From Arabidopsis thaliana (lineage: Eukaryota; Streptophyta; Magnoliopsida; Brassicales; Brassicaceae), in contig NC_003071.7 in assembly GCF_000001735.4 (NCBI RefSeq), forward strand, positions 10,471,151 to 10,535,150: a stretch of 64,000 nt of DNA, read 5' to 3'. Positions 45,730 through 57,540 of the stretch are shown here, piece after piece; the first letter of the stretch is position 1, and each line of letters opens with the position of its first letter. The notes under the pieces were generated by a model, which was not told the origin of the DNA, did not search any database, and worked only from the letters and a program-made list of their open reading frames with translations. The position numbers were made by a program, and so were the translations under genes.

Positions 45730-48700
45730 TTAAAGACTGTCTTGGTCATGAACTTGAGACATATTTAATTGTGTCTTCCTCTTGACAGGCATTTGTTGAC
45801 TTGATGAACACGGACTCATCTCTACCTTATCGAGGTACGAAACCTGGTCTTTCGCTAGGAAACAATATGTGAAATTTCCGAGTGCCATAACACACACAAG
45901 TAACACGCCAACAAACAGAAACAAGAAACTGTCTATGTCAAGCTGCCTAGAGGTGAAAGAGGGATTTGGATCTGGATTAGTAATTGGATCAGGACAGCTT
46001 TGTTCTTTCTTCTTGAACCATGCACGCTCGAGCTCCATTGCCTTTGGAGACTCTGCTACTTTTAAGATGGCCCTTGAAACATCGGCCACTAGAGGTGATC
46101 CGATTGGAAAAACCTGCGAAAAAGGACTTATGATCTCTCACCATTTAATGCAATTTTCACATAAGTTTTGATATAGGAACTTACAAAGCCGAATCCATCA
46201 ACATTGAAGGGTTCTTCAACCATTTTGTATGTGTTGCAAAACTGTCCAAGAAAGAGTCTCAAGTAAGGTATTTCCAAGAAAGCTCCAGAGACACCACCTT
46301 TTTTTGGTCCTTTACTTAGAAGCTCATCACATTCTTCTGCAGTATCAAAGGGCACAAGGCTAGATTGCGGGAAACCTCTTTCTTTAAGCTTTCCAAGGAT
46401 GAAGGATGTTCGCTGATAACCCACTGTTTCTCCTTTTTCAAGCAAACTACTCATGCTGGTTATTGTTGGATTTAATTTCTGTGATGTCAAAAGCGATGCC
46501 AAACTCGCTGTGTAACTCTGGGTTAACACGAGAACGAGAAAGTACCATGCGATAACCAGGGCCCTCGCCCAAAAGCTAAATACTCTTTCTCCTGCAGACA
46601 GGGAATCGAGAATAAGAATCAAGCAAGGTGCATGATATATAGGAACATATATATGCTGACATGTAGAGAGGGGAGATTAAATGTACTTGGAGCAAAAACC
46701 ATGGTAGAGAAGGCAAACCAACAGATGGTACTAGCTTGGAATCTAGGCGGTCCACTAAAGTCCGGATTACGCTTATATTCGAGAACCCATACAGTACAAC
46801 CGACAAGGAAGAAAGAGATAAAGGAAGTCAACCATAGTTTCCATGACAAAGGTTTCATGAAAAGTATATAGTCTCTCTTTACTGGGTCTGTCATTTCAAC
46901 GATCAATCCGACACCTGATTTAATAAATGGGAATGTGAAGTCGACGTAAGAAGACCTGTTCACCAATATGGTTGTATCTCCCACAACCGCATCATATCTC
47001 TGTGACAGAGAAGCAAATAAGAGTTCACTTAGTATAGTTATAAATGCTATATTGATGAATGATTAGTATGTGCTCATACTCACCCCGAGGTACACTTGGT
47101 AGACCAAGTCGTTGTAATTACCGGCTGTTTTTCCGTCGGGTTTTTCGAAAGGTATGAACTCATATGAGACGTCATAAGGCAGTTCTCGAATCACAGCCTC
47201 AAAGAAATCTATGCAAAAACCTGTGACTACAGTTGAATTGGTAATAGGATCCCTTGTGACTTTCACAAGATCAGTGTAGCCGGTTCTTTTGGGAACTCCA
47301 ATACGCAACTTCTTCCCCTTAGTCGGGATCTGCCATCCTTTCGGAACAGAATCCGCCTCTCCAGGCCATACAATGTGTTTAAGATGATCTTTCCAAGTAG
47401 ATAAAGCGCTTATGCTACTTGCTTGCTGATCAAGTTTCTTCACAAGACCATTTCCCTCCTTCCAAAATCCTATTGATTTTTCTCCGGTATTGATTATATT
47501 GACAATCTCAAACACCGATGGTTGCAGTTGCCCGCGGAAAAAACGAAACTCTCCTGCAAGTCCTCTGAACTGAACTGTTAAGAGTGTTTGGAGAAGCTTT
47601 GGACCGAACTGAGATAAACCAAGAGCTTCAAGTTCAGAAACATTCCTCCCTGTATCCACCACTTTACTGAAAGTCATGTTATTTGTTCCAGCTTCTTCAA
47701 TGGCTACCGCTAGTGCGGTGGTAGCATCATAAGCCCACAGACCATAGACACTCAGCTCCACCCGTGGGAATAAACTTCTCCATCGAGATCTAAACTTCTC
47801 AAGATCTGGGGATTTTGGAATATAAGTTTTAATACCCAATACCCCCTCCATAGCCTCAACAGCCGTCTCATTTATCAAACTTAAGTCATCGATAACTCCA
47901 TTGGTAAGGATCCAGACATATCCTGGTTCCATCAAACCAAGCTCTTTTGCTTTAATGAAGAATCTTGAGGCAAGATCATAGTACATGTGGACAAGGAACA
48001 CTCTTGTGGGCATGTTCATCATCTTAAGAAGCTCCACGGAGATTTCATGATCAGTGGCATTGATAGCGATAACGGATCTATAAGGTATCCGGACATTAAT
48101 ATCTTGTAAAGCATCGGTAAGACGAGGCATTATACCTTCACCAAAGGTGTTGTCAATGTAAACTGGCACAACTTCTCTCCATCCGAACAATTTGATGATG
48201 GCTTTTATTGGTTGAACTTGAAAGGAGTCTTCGTACGTAGCACGTAAGAAGTATGGACTACGAAGGGAAGTAAGAATTGGGCTTGTTGCAGAATAGGAAA
48301 CAATAGGAACCCGGGACTTTTGGCCAATCTCGATCAGGAAGTGAGCTTGCATAGATGTCCATGGCCCCAAAATAGCCTTCACTTGTTTGTTCTTTATCAG
48401 GTCAAGAGCTGTGACAATGCCAAAAACATTAAAAAAAATCATATTTATTTTGTTTGAAGTAAAACTATCTTTGGAAGTAAGTAGAAACATTTTTAGTTGG
48501 AGAAAATAATTATTTATATATTCTAATTAACTCTAATTATATTGTAGTATTTATTATACTAGGAATGTTCAATGGGATTGCCAATCACCAAAAGTTTTGC
48601 AAAGTAATCATTTTTTACACATTTGCAAAATAATCATCACTATAATTCTTGTCAAATCCAATAAAAAAAAGTTTCACAATTCTTGTCTTCTGAAAATAAC

Positions 48701-49399
48701 TGTCATTTTATTTACATCTATTTACAAATATACTATATATTTTACCATTAATTATATGTATAGTAAAATAATCATGAGAGTTCATAAGATATATTACATT
48801 ATGTATCCTAACCAGGGTCGGTGTATTACATTATGAAACAAATGTTCTTATGTCCAAAACTTTATTTGGGCAAATTTAAGGGTCCAAATGCTTTTCTTAT
48901 ATATAATTATGTTTTTGTTTTTGTAATTATGTTGTTAAAAGGGCCCAAATTTTTATATATCAATTTCTTTTTAACATATATATAGATATATGGTTATTTA
49001 AAACAAAAAAATAGTATTGACAAAGGCCAATTTTTAAATTTGTACAGGATCCGAACCAGTCCTGATCCAAATAAAATATATATTATATTATATATATATA
49101 TATGAGAAAGCAAGAGGCTGGAGAGGAGAAGTTAAAAAACCTGCAATCGCGGCACCTACAACGTCACTTTTGGAGTCACCTACGTTGACAACAAGCCTTG
49201 TCTCAAACTGGGGATTGGAAGAGTAGAAATCACTAATAGACATGTTGATGCAGAGCATGACAACCTTCGAGTGTGAAGTATCGACATCTGTTACAACACC
49301 GACATCGACTAGGGTTTTGCCGTTGTTCTGTCCTCTGTTGAATTCCAAACAGAAGAAGAAGACGAGCAAGATGCAGAAGAAAAGCTTTTCGGTCCTCAT
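45730..49399 (-). CDS. GLR2.3: Glutamate receptor-like channel 2.3
   Basis: Five exons: 49399-49141, 48408-47084, 46999-46687, 46591-46185 and 46113-45730, giving 895 residues, as recalled for GLR2.3. It is a plasma-membrane ligand-gated cation channel of the plant GLR family. A signal peptide (about residues 1-23) is followed by an amino-terminal ligand-binding domain of the bacterial periplasmic type (LGPWTSMQAHFLIEIGQKS...). The S1 half carries LRIGVPKRTGY and FCIDFFEAVIRELPYD. Then come M1, the pore region (FSTMVFAPRERV), M3 with SYTASLASLLTSQ, the S2 half and M4. The animal SYTANLAAF motif is replaced by SYTASLASL, as in clade 2 relatives. An extra 71-bp intron splits S2 at GF/VFPIG. Its tail is shorter than that of GLR2.2. 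Confidence 0.95.
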
Positions 49400-49468
49400 T
49401 TGGAGATTTTTCTTTCTTCTTTTAGGTGATAAGTGATAGATGATGCTTATTGGTTTAAATAATGCACA

Positions 49469-49478
49469 CATATATAGC
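49469..49478 (-). promoter_or_regulatory. Probable TATA box of GLR2.3
   Basis: The minus strand reads GCTATATATG about 70 bases upstream of the ATG. The matching place in GLR2.2 holds a longer TATATA run. Confidence 0.5.
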
Positions 49479-50112
49479 AAAATTTTAGATAGTTGCTGAA
49501 TTTTTTAATATCTCATCCTAATAAGCAATGAAACATTGTGAAGATAAGAAGCAAATACGATTTCAAAGTTCGCGGCAATGTTTAATACAGATATTTCTGT
49601 ATTTAGATGGTTTTGTGCCATCGTGTGCATGTAGTTTAATCAAAAATAAAGAAGGTTTCGTGTTTTGTAGGAAAGGACTTAGCATTATATATTGCAAGAA
49701 AATAATGTTTTGTATACACTTGACACAAAAAAATAAACATAAAATACAGTACAGCTTGATTGAAAGTAACAGAAAAATAAACTTTATTATCTTTCTACAA
49801 TTTACTTGTAATTTTCTTATTGCAACTATAGTTTACTTGTATTGTGTATCTAAAGTTATGACATTTTCATTTCTATGAAAGTCGAGCAATAAATTATTAT
49901 TCAGTCGGAGAGTTATGTTAGGACTTAGAAGTAATCCAAAGACTGGGCAATTAATAAATTTAACATGAAAATAATCATGGTAAAACACAATCAGGAGTGT
50001 AATAAAACGTTGACTGATTAAGTAACAAAAACGAAGTAAAAAATCTTGTGACTTTGATTGATCTCAGAAACAGAGGAAAAGAAAAGTAAAACAAAGAACA
50101 TGTCAACAGCTT
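49479..50112. other. GLR2.3 promoter, duplicated upstream of GLR2.2
   Basis: Stretches here match the region upstream of GLR2.2 (about 54800-55330), including TTTTAATATCTCATCCTA at 49503 and 54814. No gene is seen. Confidence 0.7.
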
Positions 50113-50230
50113 TTACAGTTCGACACCGAGCCACTTTGTGCAGTTATCAAACTCAATGTAGTCACTATCTGATATCATAGTCTGGACCACGCTTTTCGTG
50201 CTGATTTGATTTTCAATGCCTCTTCCTCAA
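50113..50230 (-). pseudogene. Ribosomal protein L4 C-terminal fragment (duplicate copy)
   Basis: The minus strand encodes the end of RPL4 in broken frames: EALKIKSARKAW, then DSDYIEFDNCTKWLGVEL and a stop. It corresponds to the last exon of the pseudogene at 55338-55453 and marks the edge of the GLR duplication. Confidence 0.8.
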
Positions 50231-50239
50231 TACGCAAGG

Positions 50240-50460
50240 ACTAAGGAGAATATCAATGACCATTTCAAAACCCTCGCCCTCAGAGTTCAAATCAACTCTT
50301 AGAATGTTATTAATTATAGATATCTTCCTCGTACTTTTAATACTCGAGCAGATTGTTTAGCTAAAAAAACTCGGGCTCGAAATAATATTTTCTCCCATGT
50401 ATGCACATCAGTTCCTGAATGACTCTTTCTAGCGGAGAATTTCTTCCCGATAAGTTAATA
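50240..50460 (+). mobile_element. LINE RNase H / C-terminal relic
   Basis: A plus-strand frame reads LPRTFNTRADCLAKKTRARN, IFSHVCTSVPE, a stop, then LFLAENFFPIS. This matches the style of plant LINE ends (LNxRADxLAKxAR and SxPxWL), with the Trp codon changed to TGA. It is a short inactive fragment beside the RPL4 piece. Confidence 0.65.
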
Positions 50461-50959
50461 TAAATAGTGTTTGTTGAAAGAAAAAAGAATGTTATTAATC
50501 TATTGTATATTTATATGTGATTGAAAAAACAGTTCGAAGATAATAGTTATATTGTGTCTTAGTTTCGACTTTTGCAAAATTAATTGTATGTATTTTCTGA
50601 AACTTGAGGTTAAAGTTGTAAAAGATAACAATTCGTTTTTGCAGAAAAGCATTTGAACTAAGACAAATAATTTTCTCTCAATTCTTTTTATTGTGATAGG
50701 TGACATCCAACTCAGCACAAACGAGACATATGGCATCCGACTCAATTGAAATTCCACACATGTCATCTTACTCAACATAAACTAACAGTTGTTGAGTAAC
50801 ATTATTGTGATCAATGTTGATTCCGGCTAAAGCCTGGAAATTTATGGAAATTATTTAAAACTTTTGTTGGTGTATAAAAACGCACCACATTTTTTGTTTA
50901 GGTTAATATTTTTTGTACTCTATATCGAAGATAAGTCAATATGCTTACTATAAATCTTT
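50461..50959. other. Spacer between LINE relic and GLR-type 3' flank
   Basis: AT-rich. A repeated phrase (GGTGACATCCAACTCAGCAC, ATGGCATCCGACTCAA and GTCATCTTACTCAAC) occurs at 50699-50776. No gene is seen. Confidence 0.45.
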
Positions 50960-51240
50960 AGAAAATGCGAGAAATCCTAGCCCTAGGTTTACTGTCTTGG
51001 GGGAACAAGTAACATAATCAACCTCCTGATATATAAGAATGTGGATAGTCCTTACATGAAAATTGTTGCTTTCATCGTTTACGAAAAATTGATTTTAAAA
51101 ATAACTAAATAAACAACATTAGTTTTCGAACAAATGAAAAAGAAAACACTACAGTAGTTTTGTTTGATAAAAACACACGCCTCTTTGTTAGTTAAATTAA
51201 AGAGTCTTGAGACATTCAAACATTATAGTTGTTCCCTTGG
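50960..51240 (-). pseudogene. Third, highly decayed copy of a GLR 3' end
   Basis: The phrase CCTAGGTTTACTGTCTTG near 50981 repeats a word found in the 3' flanks of both GLR genes. At about 51200-51217 the minus strand reads MSQDSL and a stop, resembling the GLR2.3 terminus (MSQVHDQDSL). This suggests a lost third GLR copy or a partial duplication of the gene end. Confidence 0.45.
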
Positions 51241-51632
51241 GTCTTGATGAATATCATCAGCGGGTGGGTTTACAACATCTTCAACAGGCGCTTCTTCGTT
51301 CAACAAACACCAAATACAACCCATTAATTATGATTCTGAAATTAACACCAAATACTAAGTTTGGATATGTAATTCAAATTTTTTTATAGTTCAGGTTGAA
51401 AAATATACTCAGCATATAGTACAAGTATGAAAATACCATTTTCCCCACATGTAAGAACCCATAGCCTTAGGTTTACTGTCTTGCATAACACGTAACGAAA
51501 ATCAACCACTATAGTAACTTGATAGTCTCTTATACATTATATGGATCACCTATTTCTGAAAATCGTTATTTACACAATAAAGTACAATAGTTTGGTTTAA
51601 TAAAAACAGACGCCCTTCTATGTTTTTTTAAA

Positions 51633-54600
51633 TTAAAGACAGTCTGGGTCTGTTTGGTTTACTTGCACGATATTCCTAACTCTTAACTCCATACCGTAGT
51701 TTGTCTGGTTTGTTGCTTTATTGCTGTTTTCAGGCATCTCTTGAGAACACAAGCATTTCTCTATGTCGTTGATGTACGAGTCGGTGTCTCGTTTTAGAAA
51801 CTCTTTCCACAAATCTTTCCCTTTTGTCTTCCATAGGAAACAGAATGTGAATTTTCCGAGTGCTAGAACGCAGACAACAAACACAACAAGAAACAAAAAC
51901 CAGAAACTGCCTACGCCGAGCTGTATAGCGGTAACAGTTGGATTTGAATCTGGATTGGTAACTGGATCAGGACAACTTTGTTCTTTCTTCTTGAACCAAG
52001 CGTGCTCGAGCTCCACTGCCTTTGGAGACTCTGCTACTTTTAAGATGGCCCTTGAAACATCGGCCACCAGAGGTGATCCGATTGGAAACACAAAGCCGAA
52101 TCCATCAACATTGAAGGGTTCTTCAACCATTTTATAAGTGTTGCAATATTGTCCAAGAAAGAGTCTCACGTAAGGTGTTCCCAAGAAAGCTGCAGCCACA
52201 CCACCATTTTTTGGTCCTTTTTTCAGAAGCTCATCGCATTCTTCTGCGGTATCAAAGGGCACAAGGCTAGATTGTGGGAAACCTGTTTCGTTAAGCTTTC
52301 CAAGGATGAAGGATGTTCTCTGATAACCCACTGTTTCTCCTCTATGAAGCAAGCTACTCATGCTGGTTATGGTTGGATTTAGTTGTTGTGATGTCAAAAG
52401 CGACGCCAAACTGGCTGTGTAACTCTGAGTTAACACGAGAAGGACGAAGTACCATGTGACAACAAGGGACCTTGCCCCGAAGCTAAGCACTCTTTCTCCT
52501 GCTGACAGCAACTCAAGAGTAAGAATCAAACAAAGTAATATAAACATATATAAGATGACATGTAAAAGGTGGAGATTGAATGTACTTGGAGCAAAAACCA
52601 TGGTAGAGAAGGCAAACCAGAAGATGGTACTAGCTTGGTAATTAGCTGGTCCACGGAAGTCCGAATTGACCCTATGTTCAAGAGTCCATACACTAATTCC
52701 AACTAGGAAGAAAAAGACTAAGGTTGTCAACCATAGTTCGATTGACAAAGGTTTCAAGAAGCTGAATTTGTCTCTTTTCACTTCATCTTTCAATGGGACG
52801 ATCAATCCCACACCTGATTTCATGAATGGGAGTGTAAAGTCAACAAAAGAGGACCTGTTCGCCAGTATGGTTGTATCTCCGACCACGGCATCAAATTGCT
52901 TAGATGGAAAAGAAAACAAAAGTAATTCACTAAAATGGTTTTGCTAATGCTATTTTTGAGGGATGATTACTGTGTGATCGTACTCACCCCGAGGTACACT
53001 TGGTGGACCAAGTCGTTGTGATTACCGGCTGGTTCACCGTTGGGTTTTTCAAAAGGAAAGAACTCATAAGAGACGTCATAAGGCATTGCTTGAATCACAG
53101 CCTCAAAAAAATCTATGCAAAAACCTTTGACTACCGTTGAATTGGTGATAGGATCCCTTGTGACCTTCACGAGATCAGTGAAACCGATTCTCTTGGGAAC
53201 TCCAATGCGCAACTTCTTCCCATTAGTCGGGATCTCCCATCCTTTCGGAACAGAAACGGCCTCTCCAGGCCATATTATATGTTTAAGATGATCTGGCCAA
53301 GTGGATAAAGTACCTATGCTTCGAGGTTCTTGGTCAAGTTTCTTCACAAGACCATTTCCTTCCGTCCAAAATCCTATTGACCTTTCTCCGGTTCCAATCA
53401 TATTGACAATCTCAAACACCGATGGTTGCAGTTGCCCGCTGACAAAATGGAAGTCTCCTGCAAGACCTTTGAACTGAACTGTTGAGACCGTCTGGAGAAG
53501 CTTTGGACCAAATTGTGATAAACCAAGACCATCAAGTTCAGAAACATTCTTCCCCGTATCCACATTACTGAAAGTCATGTTATTTATTCCCGCATCTTCA
53601 ATGGCCATGGCCAGTGCAGTGGTCGCATCATAAGCCCACAATCCATAGACATTCAGCTCCATCTGTGGGAATCTCCTCTTCCAACGTGATCTAAACGTTT
53701 CTAGATCTTTGGATTTTGGAATATAAGTTTTAATACCCAATACCCCCTCCATAGCCTCAATACCCGTCTCATTTATCGACCGTAAGCCATCCATAACTCC
53801 ATTTGTAAGGATCCAGACATATCCTGGTTTCATCAAACCAAGCTCCTTTGCTTTAATGAAGACTGTTGAGGCTAGAGAAGAGGACATGTGGACAATGAAC
53901 ACTCTTGTGGGCATGTTCATCATCTTAAGAAGCTCCACAGAGATATCTTGATCCGTGGCATTGAGAGGGATAACGGATCTATAAGGTATCCGAACATTAA
54001 TATCTTGTAATGAATCAGTGAGACGAGGCATTATACCTTCTCCAAAAGTGTTGTCGATGTAAACTGGCACAACTTCTCTCCACCCAAACAACTTGATAAT
54101 AGCTTTTATAGCATGCACTTGAGAGGAGTCCTCATATGTAGCTCGGAAGAAGTATGGACTGCGGAGAGAAGTAAGAGATGGGCTTGTTGCAGAATAGGAA
54201 ACAACAGGAACCCGAGATTTTTGGCCAATCTCGATCAAGAAATGAGCTTGCATAGATGTCCATGGCCCCAAAATAGCTTTCACTTGCTTGTTCTTTATCA
54301 GATCAATAGCTATGACAATGTCAAAACCAAGAAAATTCGGGTTGAGTATGTCAAACGTGAACATAGTTTACATATAGTAACATTAACATACATGTATAGA
54401 GAGAAAGCGAAACGAGAAAAGAAGGTACCTGCAGTTGCGGCACCTACAACGTCATTTTTGGAGTCACCAACGTTGACGACAAGCCTTGTCTGAAACTGGG
54501 GACGAGAAGAGTAGAAATCGGCAAGAGACATATTGATGCAGAGCATGGCAACATCCGGGTATGAAGTACCGACATCTGATACAACACCGATGTTGACTTG

Positions 54601-54690
54601 GGTTTTGCCGTTGTCCTGTCCTCTGCTGCTTTCCAAACAGAAGAAGAAGAACAAGAACAAGAAGCGGAAGAAAAGCTTTGAATTTTTCAT
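51633..54690 (-). CDS. GLR2.2: Glutamate receptor-like channel 2.2
   Basis: Four exons: 54690-54429, 54309-52988, 52898-52586 and 52498-51633, giving 920 residues, the recalled GLR2.2 length. It has a signal peptide ending near residue 24 (LFFFFCLESSRG) and an amino-terminal ligand-binding domain. The S1 half carries LRIGVPKRIGFTD. M1 is at about 582-600, with the pore loop before R633. M3 carries SYTASLASLLTSQQ at about 657-671, the S2 half follows, and M4 spans about 829-852. A cytoplasmic tail of nearly 70 residues follows. It is closely similar to GLR2.3 over most of its length, but exons 4 and 5 of that gene are one exon here. It is a predicted plasma-membrane cation channel gated by amino acids; the ligand and tissue cannot be inferred here. 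Confidence 0.95.
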
Positions 54691-54769
54691 TTGGGGATTT
54701 TTCTCTTTTTATTTTAGGTGATAATTGATAGAAGCTTGCTTATTGGTTTGTGTTTGCAGTCTTCACACA

Positions 54770-54790
54770 CACATATATATATATATACCA
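54770..54790 (-). promoter_or_regulatory. Probable TATA box of GLR2.2
   Basis: A TATATATATATATATG run on the minus strand lies about 80-100 bases upstream of the ATG, in the same relative place as the shorter one in GLR2.3. Confidence 0.5.
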
Positions 54791-55337
54791 AAGTTTTGGA
54801 TAGTTGTTGAATCTTTTAATATCTCATCCTAGTAAGCAGTGAAACAACATATAAAGATAGAAGCCAATACATTTCAAAGTTCGCAGCAATTTCTAAAACA
54901 AATATTTTTCTGTATCAAGGGGTTTCGTGATATTTGTAGGAGATGACTTAGATATATTGTAAGAAAATAATGTTATACGTATGACGTAGGACATATGACG
55001 AAAAGTTAAAACAATATATAGAATTCAAGTTGATTGAAAGTAAACTAAAAACATACTTTATTGTGTTTATACAGTTTACTTTTTATTTTCTTATTGCAAG
55101 AATAGTTAACTTGTGTTGAGCAACTAAAAGAATGACCTTTCATATCTATGAAAGTCAGCAATTAAATTTCAGTGGTAGAGTTATGTTGGAAGTAATCTAA
55201 GACTGGGCAATTAATTGAATTTAAAATGAAAATAATCTTGGTAAAACGTCGACTGATGAAGCAGCAAATCTTGTGACTTTGATCTCAAGAAACAAAATAA
55301 ATAAAAAAAATAAAACATCGTCTAAGGGTTGCAGATT
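54791..55337. other. GLR2.2 promoter region
   Basis: Collinear with the region upstream of GLR2.3. Similarity continues into the adjacent RPL4 fragments. No gene is seen. Confidence 0.6.
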
Positions 55338-55875
55338 TTACTGTTCGACACCGAGCCACTTTGTGAAGTTATCAAAGTCAGTGTAGTCTCACTATCTGAT
55401 ATCATAGTCTGGTACCATGCTTTTCCTGCTGCTTTGATCTTCATTGCCTTCTCCTACAATAAACAATGAGATTAAGAAGAATAATATCACTCACGCAAGC
55501 CAGATCAAAGATTCTAATTTCTAAACTCATCAAGTCTAAACAATCCCTACGAAACCCATTATCAACAAAAGAAGGCAAATAATTGTTGATCAGATAGTTC
55601 CACTAAAGATGATTCAATCATAGAAAGAATTCAAATATCTTTGAAATGGGTTTCCTCTTCCTCTCGAGCTTCTCCTTTTTCGACTTAACTCTCTGAGCTT
55701 CAGCCAACAAAGACATCCTCCTCACAGTCTTAGCATAAGGGTTAAGCTTCAACATCACATTCAAATTCTTAAGAGGATTCTTCTTCAACACAGCACTCTT
55801 CACATCTTTCTCAATCGGTCTAACCACACTCTGAACCTCATCAGAATTAATAATCCTAGCCAAATCAGCATTCAT
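55338..55875 (-). pseudogene. Ribosomal protein L4 (RPL4) pseudogene, C-terminal part
   Basis: The first segment (55875-55639) encodes [20 protein letters not shown] onward to ERKRKPISK, the C-terminal region of eukaryotic 60S protein L4. The last segment (55453-55338) continues with EKAMKIKAAGKAWYQTMISD and the DFDNFTKWLGVEQ end. The N-terminal three-fifths are absent. The intron donor reads AT instead of GT at 55638-55637. A one-base insertion near 55390 shifts the frame, so the true end lies in another frame. By order this is At2g24730. It is non-functional as a ribosomal protein. Confidence 0.85.
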
Positions 55876-56402
55876 TTTACCTAGACCAGATCTAATCCCA
55901 AAAAAATTGTAATTAGCTCATTAATAATATTTCTAGATGTGGGTGGAAATCAAGATAATAAGAAAATATGGTAAGAATTGTGTGTTTTCATGTTGTAGGG
56001 TCTTAAAAGGAATTATCATTCACACTGTTGTATTATGAGTTATTTTCCGAAAATATACAAAAATTAGCTTATATAAAGAAAACAAAAGAGAGCCGAGTCG
56101 AGGTCAAGAAAAACATCTAAGTTAGTAATTTTAGAGTTGGATCCTTTTCACCCCGAGAGAATCAAAGCAAAAGAAAATTCAAAGGTTCTCAAAACATAAA
56201 ACATGATGAATAGCGCATAGCAAAAAAATAAGAGATTGTACATGGATTAATTGGGGAATAGTTTTAGGACAATAAGATTGAAATCACAATCTAAATTTTA
56301 AAAATAGTCAAAATATACATACAACAAAAATAAAATATTAATGTTATTTTATGGAATAAAATTAAAAATCTTATATTTTGAAAGAGTGAATACATTTTTG
56401 GT
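55876..56402. other. Spacer upstream of the RPL4 pseudogene
   Basis: AT-rich, with no recognised feature. Confidence 0.5.
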
Positions 56403-56730
56403 TGGGAAAAATGTTTTAAAAATCGCGAATTTTCAAATTCGGGACGGAAAAAGCATGAACTTTCGATCTGTCATCAAAAACCCAAAATTTGGTTTGATTT
56501 TCTACTAAAATAGTTAAGTGTCGTTGACCAGAACATTTTTCGGAAAGTTATCTCTCTCATCTTTTAGTTAGCAAAAATGTTTCAGCATTGTCTAAAATGA
56601 TTTAGTCAACAAAACTTAACCATTTTATTATTAAGTCAAACCAAACTTTGGAATTTAAATGATATTTCGAAAGTTTATGTTAATTCCGTCCCAAATTTGA
56701 TATTTTGCAATTGTTTCTACATTTTTCCCA
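56403..56730. mobile_element. Fold-back MITE with inverted arms of about 125 bp
   Basis: The left arm, 56403-56528 (TGGGAAAAATG ... GTTGAC), pairs with the inverted right arm, 56605-56730 (GTCAAC ... ATTTTTCCCA), around a loop of about 76 bases. Shared blocks include GGGACGGAA, ACTTTCGA and TTTGGTTTGA. There is no coding sequence. The arms have diverged, so the insertion is not recent. Confidence 0.8.
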
Positions 56731-56959
56731 TTTTTTTATTTTAATACTTCAGTATTACACAATTGGATAATTTATTAAAAGCCCAATAGAAAATGACATG
56801 AGAGTTACCCTCCATACTTTATTAAAAGCCCAATACAAAATGAAGCCCAATAGATCTCCATCTCGACCAGATTCCATGCTTGAGGCAAGAAAAATATTTT
56901 GTTCTCTTCTATCATTTCCGTTTTGACAAAGAAGTGACGGAGAGGACGACGATTTCGAC

Positions 56960-57540
56960 ACTTCTGTTCTCTGCAGCTATTAGGGTTCTAAACTTGTAAT
57001 TCAAAGTTTAGGTACATAATCTTCTTCCCCCTTTTGGTACCAAATTAGATATTCTTTGTGATTCGATTCTCTGTTTCCTATATCTGTTAGCAAATCTTGT
57101 TCTTGTAGTCGGTCTTTGTTTATGAATTCTGGAAAAGAAAACCAGTTTTAGATTAGTAAATTGTTCATCGGTGTTGTTATGCTTTTACTTTTTTTCTTTG
57201 TTCGTGTTTGTTTACATTTTACTAAACCCTAAAAAGCTTAAATTTTTCTTACAGATTTTAGGAAATTGCAGCAATCAGCAAAACATGGCACCGAGAAAGA
57301 AGACATCATCTATGATTTGGGTATATACTCTTTCTCTCCTTTTGGTACAAAAATGACTTACTCGTGTGTATGGAAATGGTTGTTCTCATGAACTCTCCAA
57401 ACCTTATCGGGCTGTGTTCTTGATAGTACAAGGTCATGTGTTTTCCGATATTCAATCTGCAGCAGATGCGCAATGGCCTCTCATTGGTGGTGTTCCAAGC
57501 CACCTCGATGGCTAGACTGTACATTGCAAGATAGTAAGTC
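56960..57540 (+). other. Leader-like sequence with a 23-codon frame
   Basis: From 56980 the plus strand looks like a plant 5' leader (TTAGGGTTCTAAACTTG) with a possible intron ending in CTTACAG at 57254, then an ATG at 57285 opening MAPRKKTSSMIWVYTLSLLL, which soon stops. A second stretch at 57425-57530 has no convincing continuation. I cannot name the gene. It may be a gene 5' end left after rearrangement. Confidence 0.4.

Noticed and set aside
45869-46171. Plus-strand frame opposite the GLR2.3 last exons
   Set aside because: It is antisense to the conserved S2/M4 coding region, and the similar one opposite GLR2.2 is also only a mirror.
49528-49878. Plus-strand frame of 116 codons upstream of GLR2.3
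   Set aside because: The matching region upstream of GLR2.2 does not keep it open, and the composition is AT-driven.
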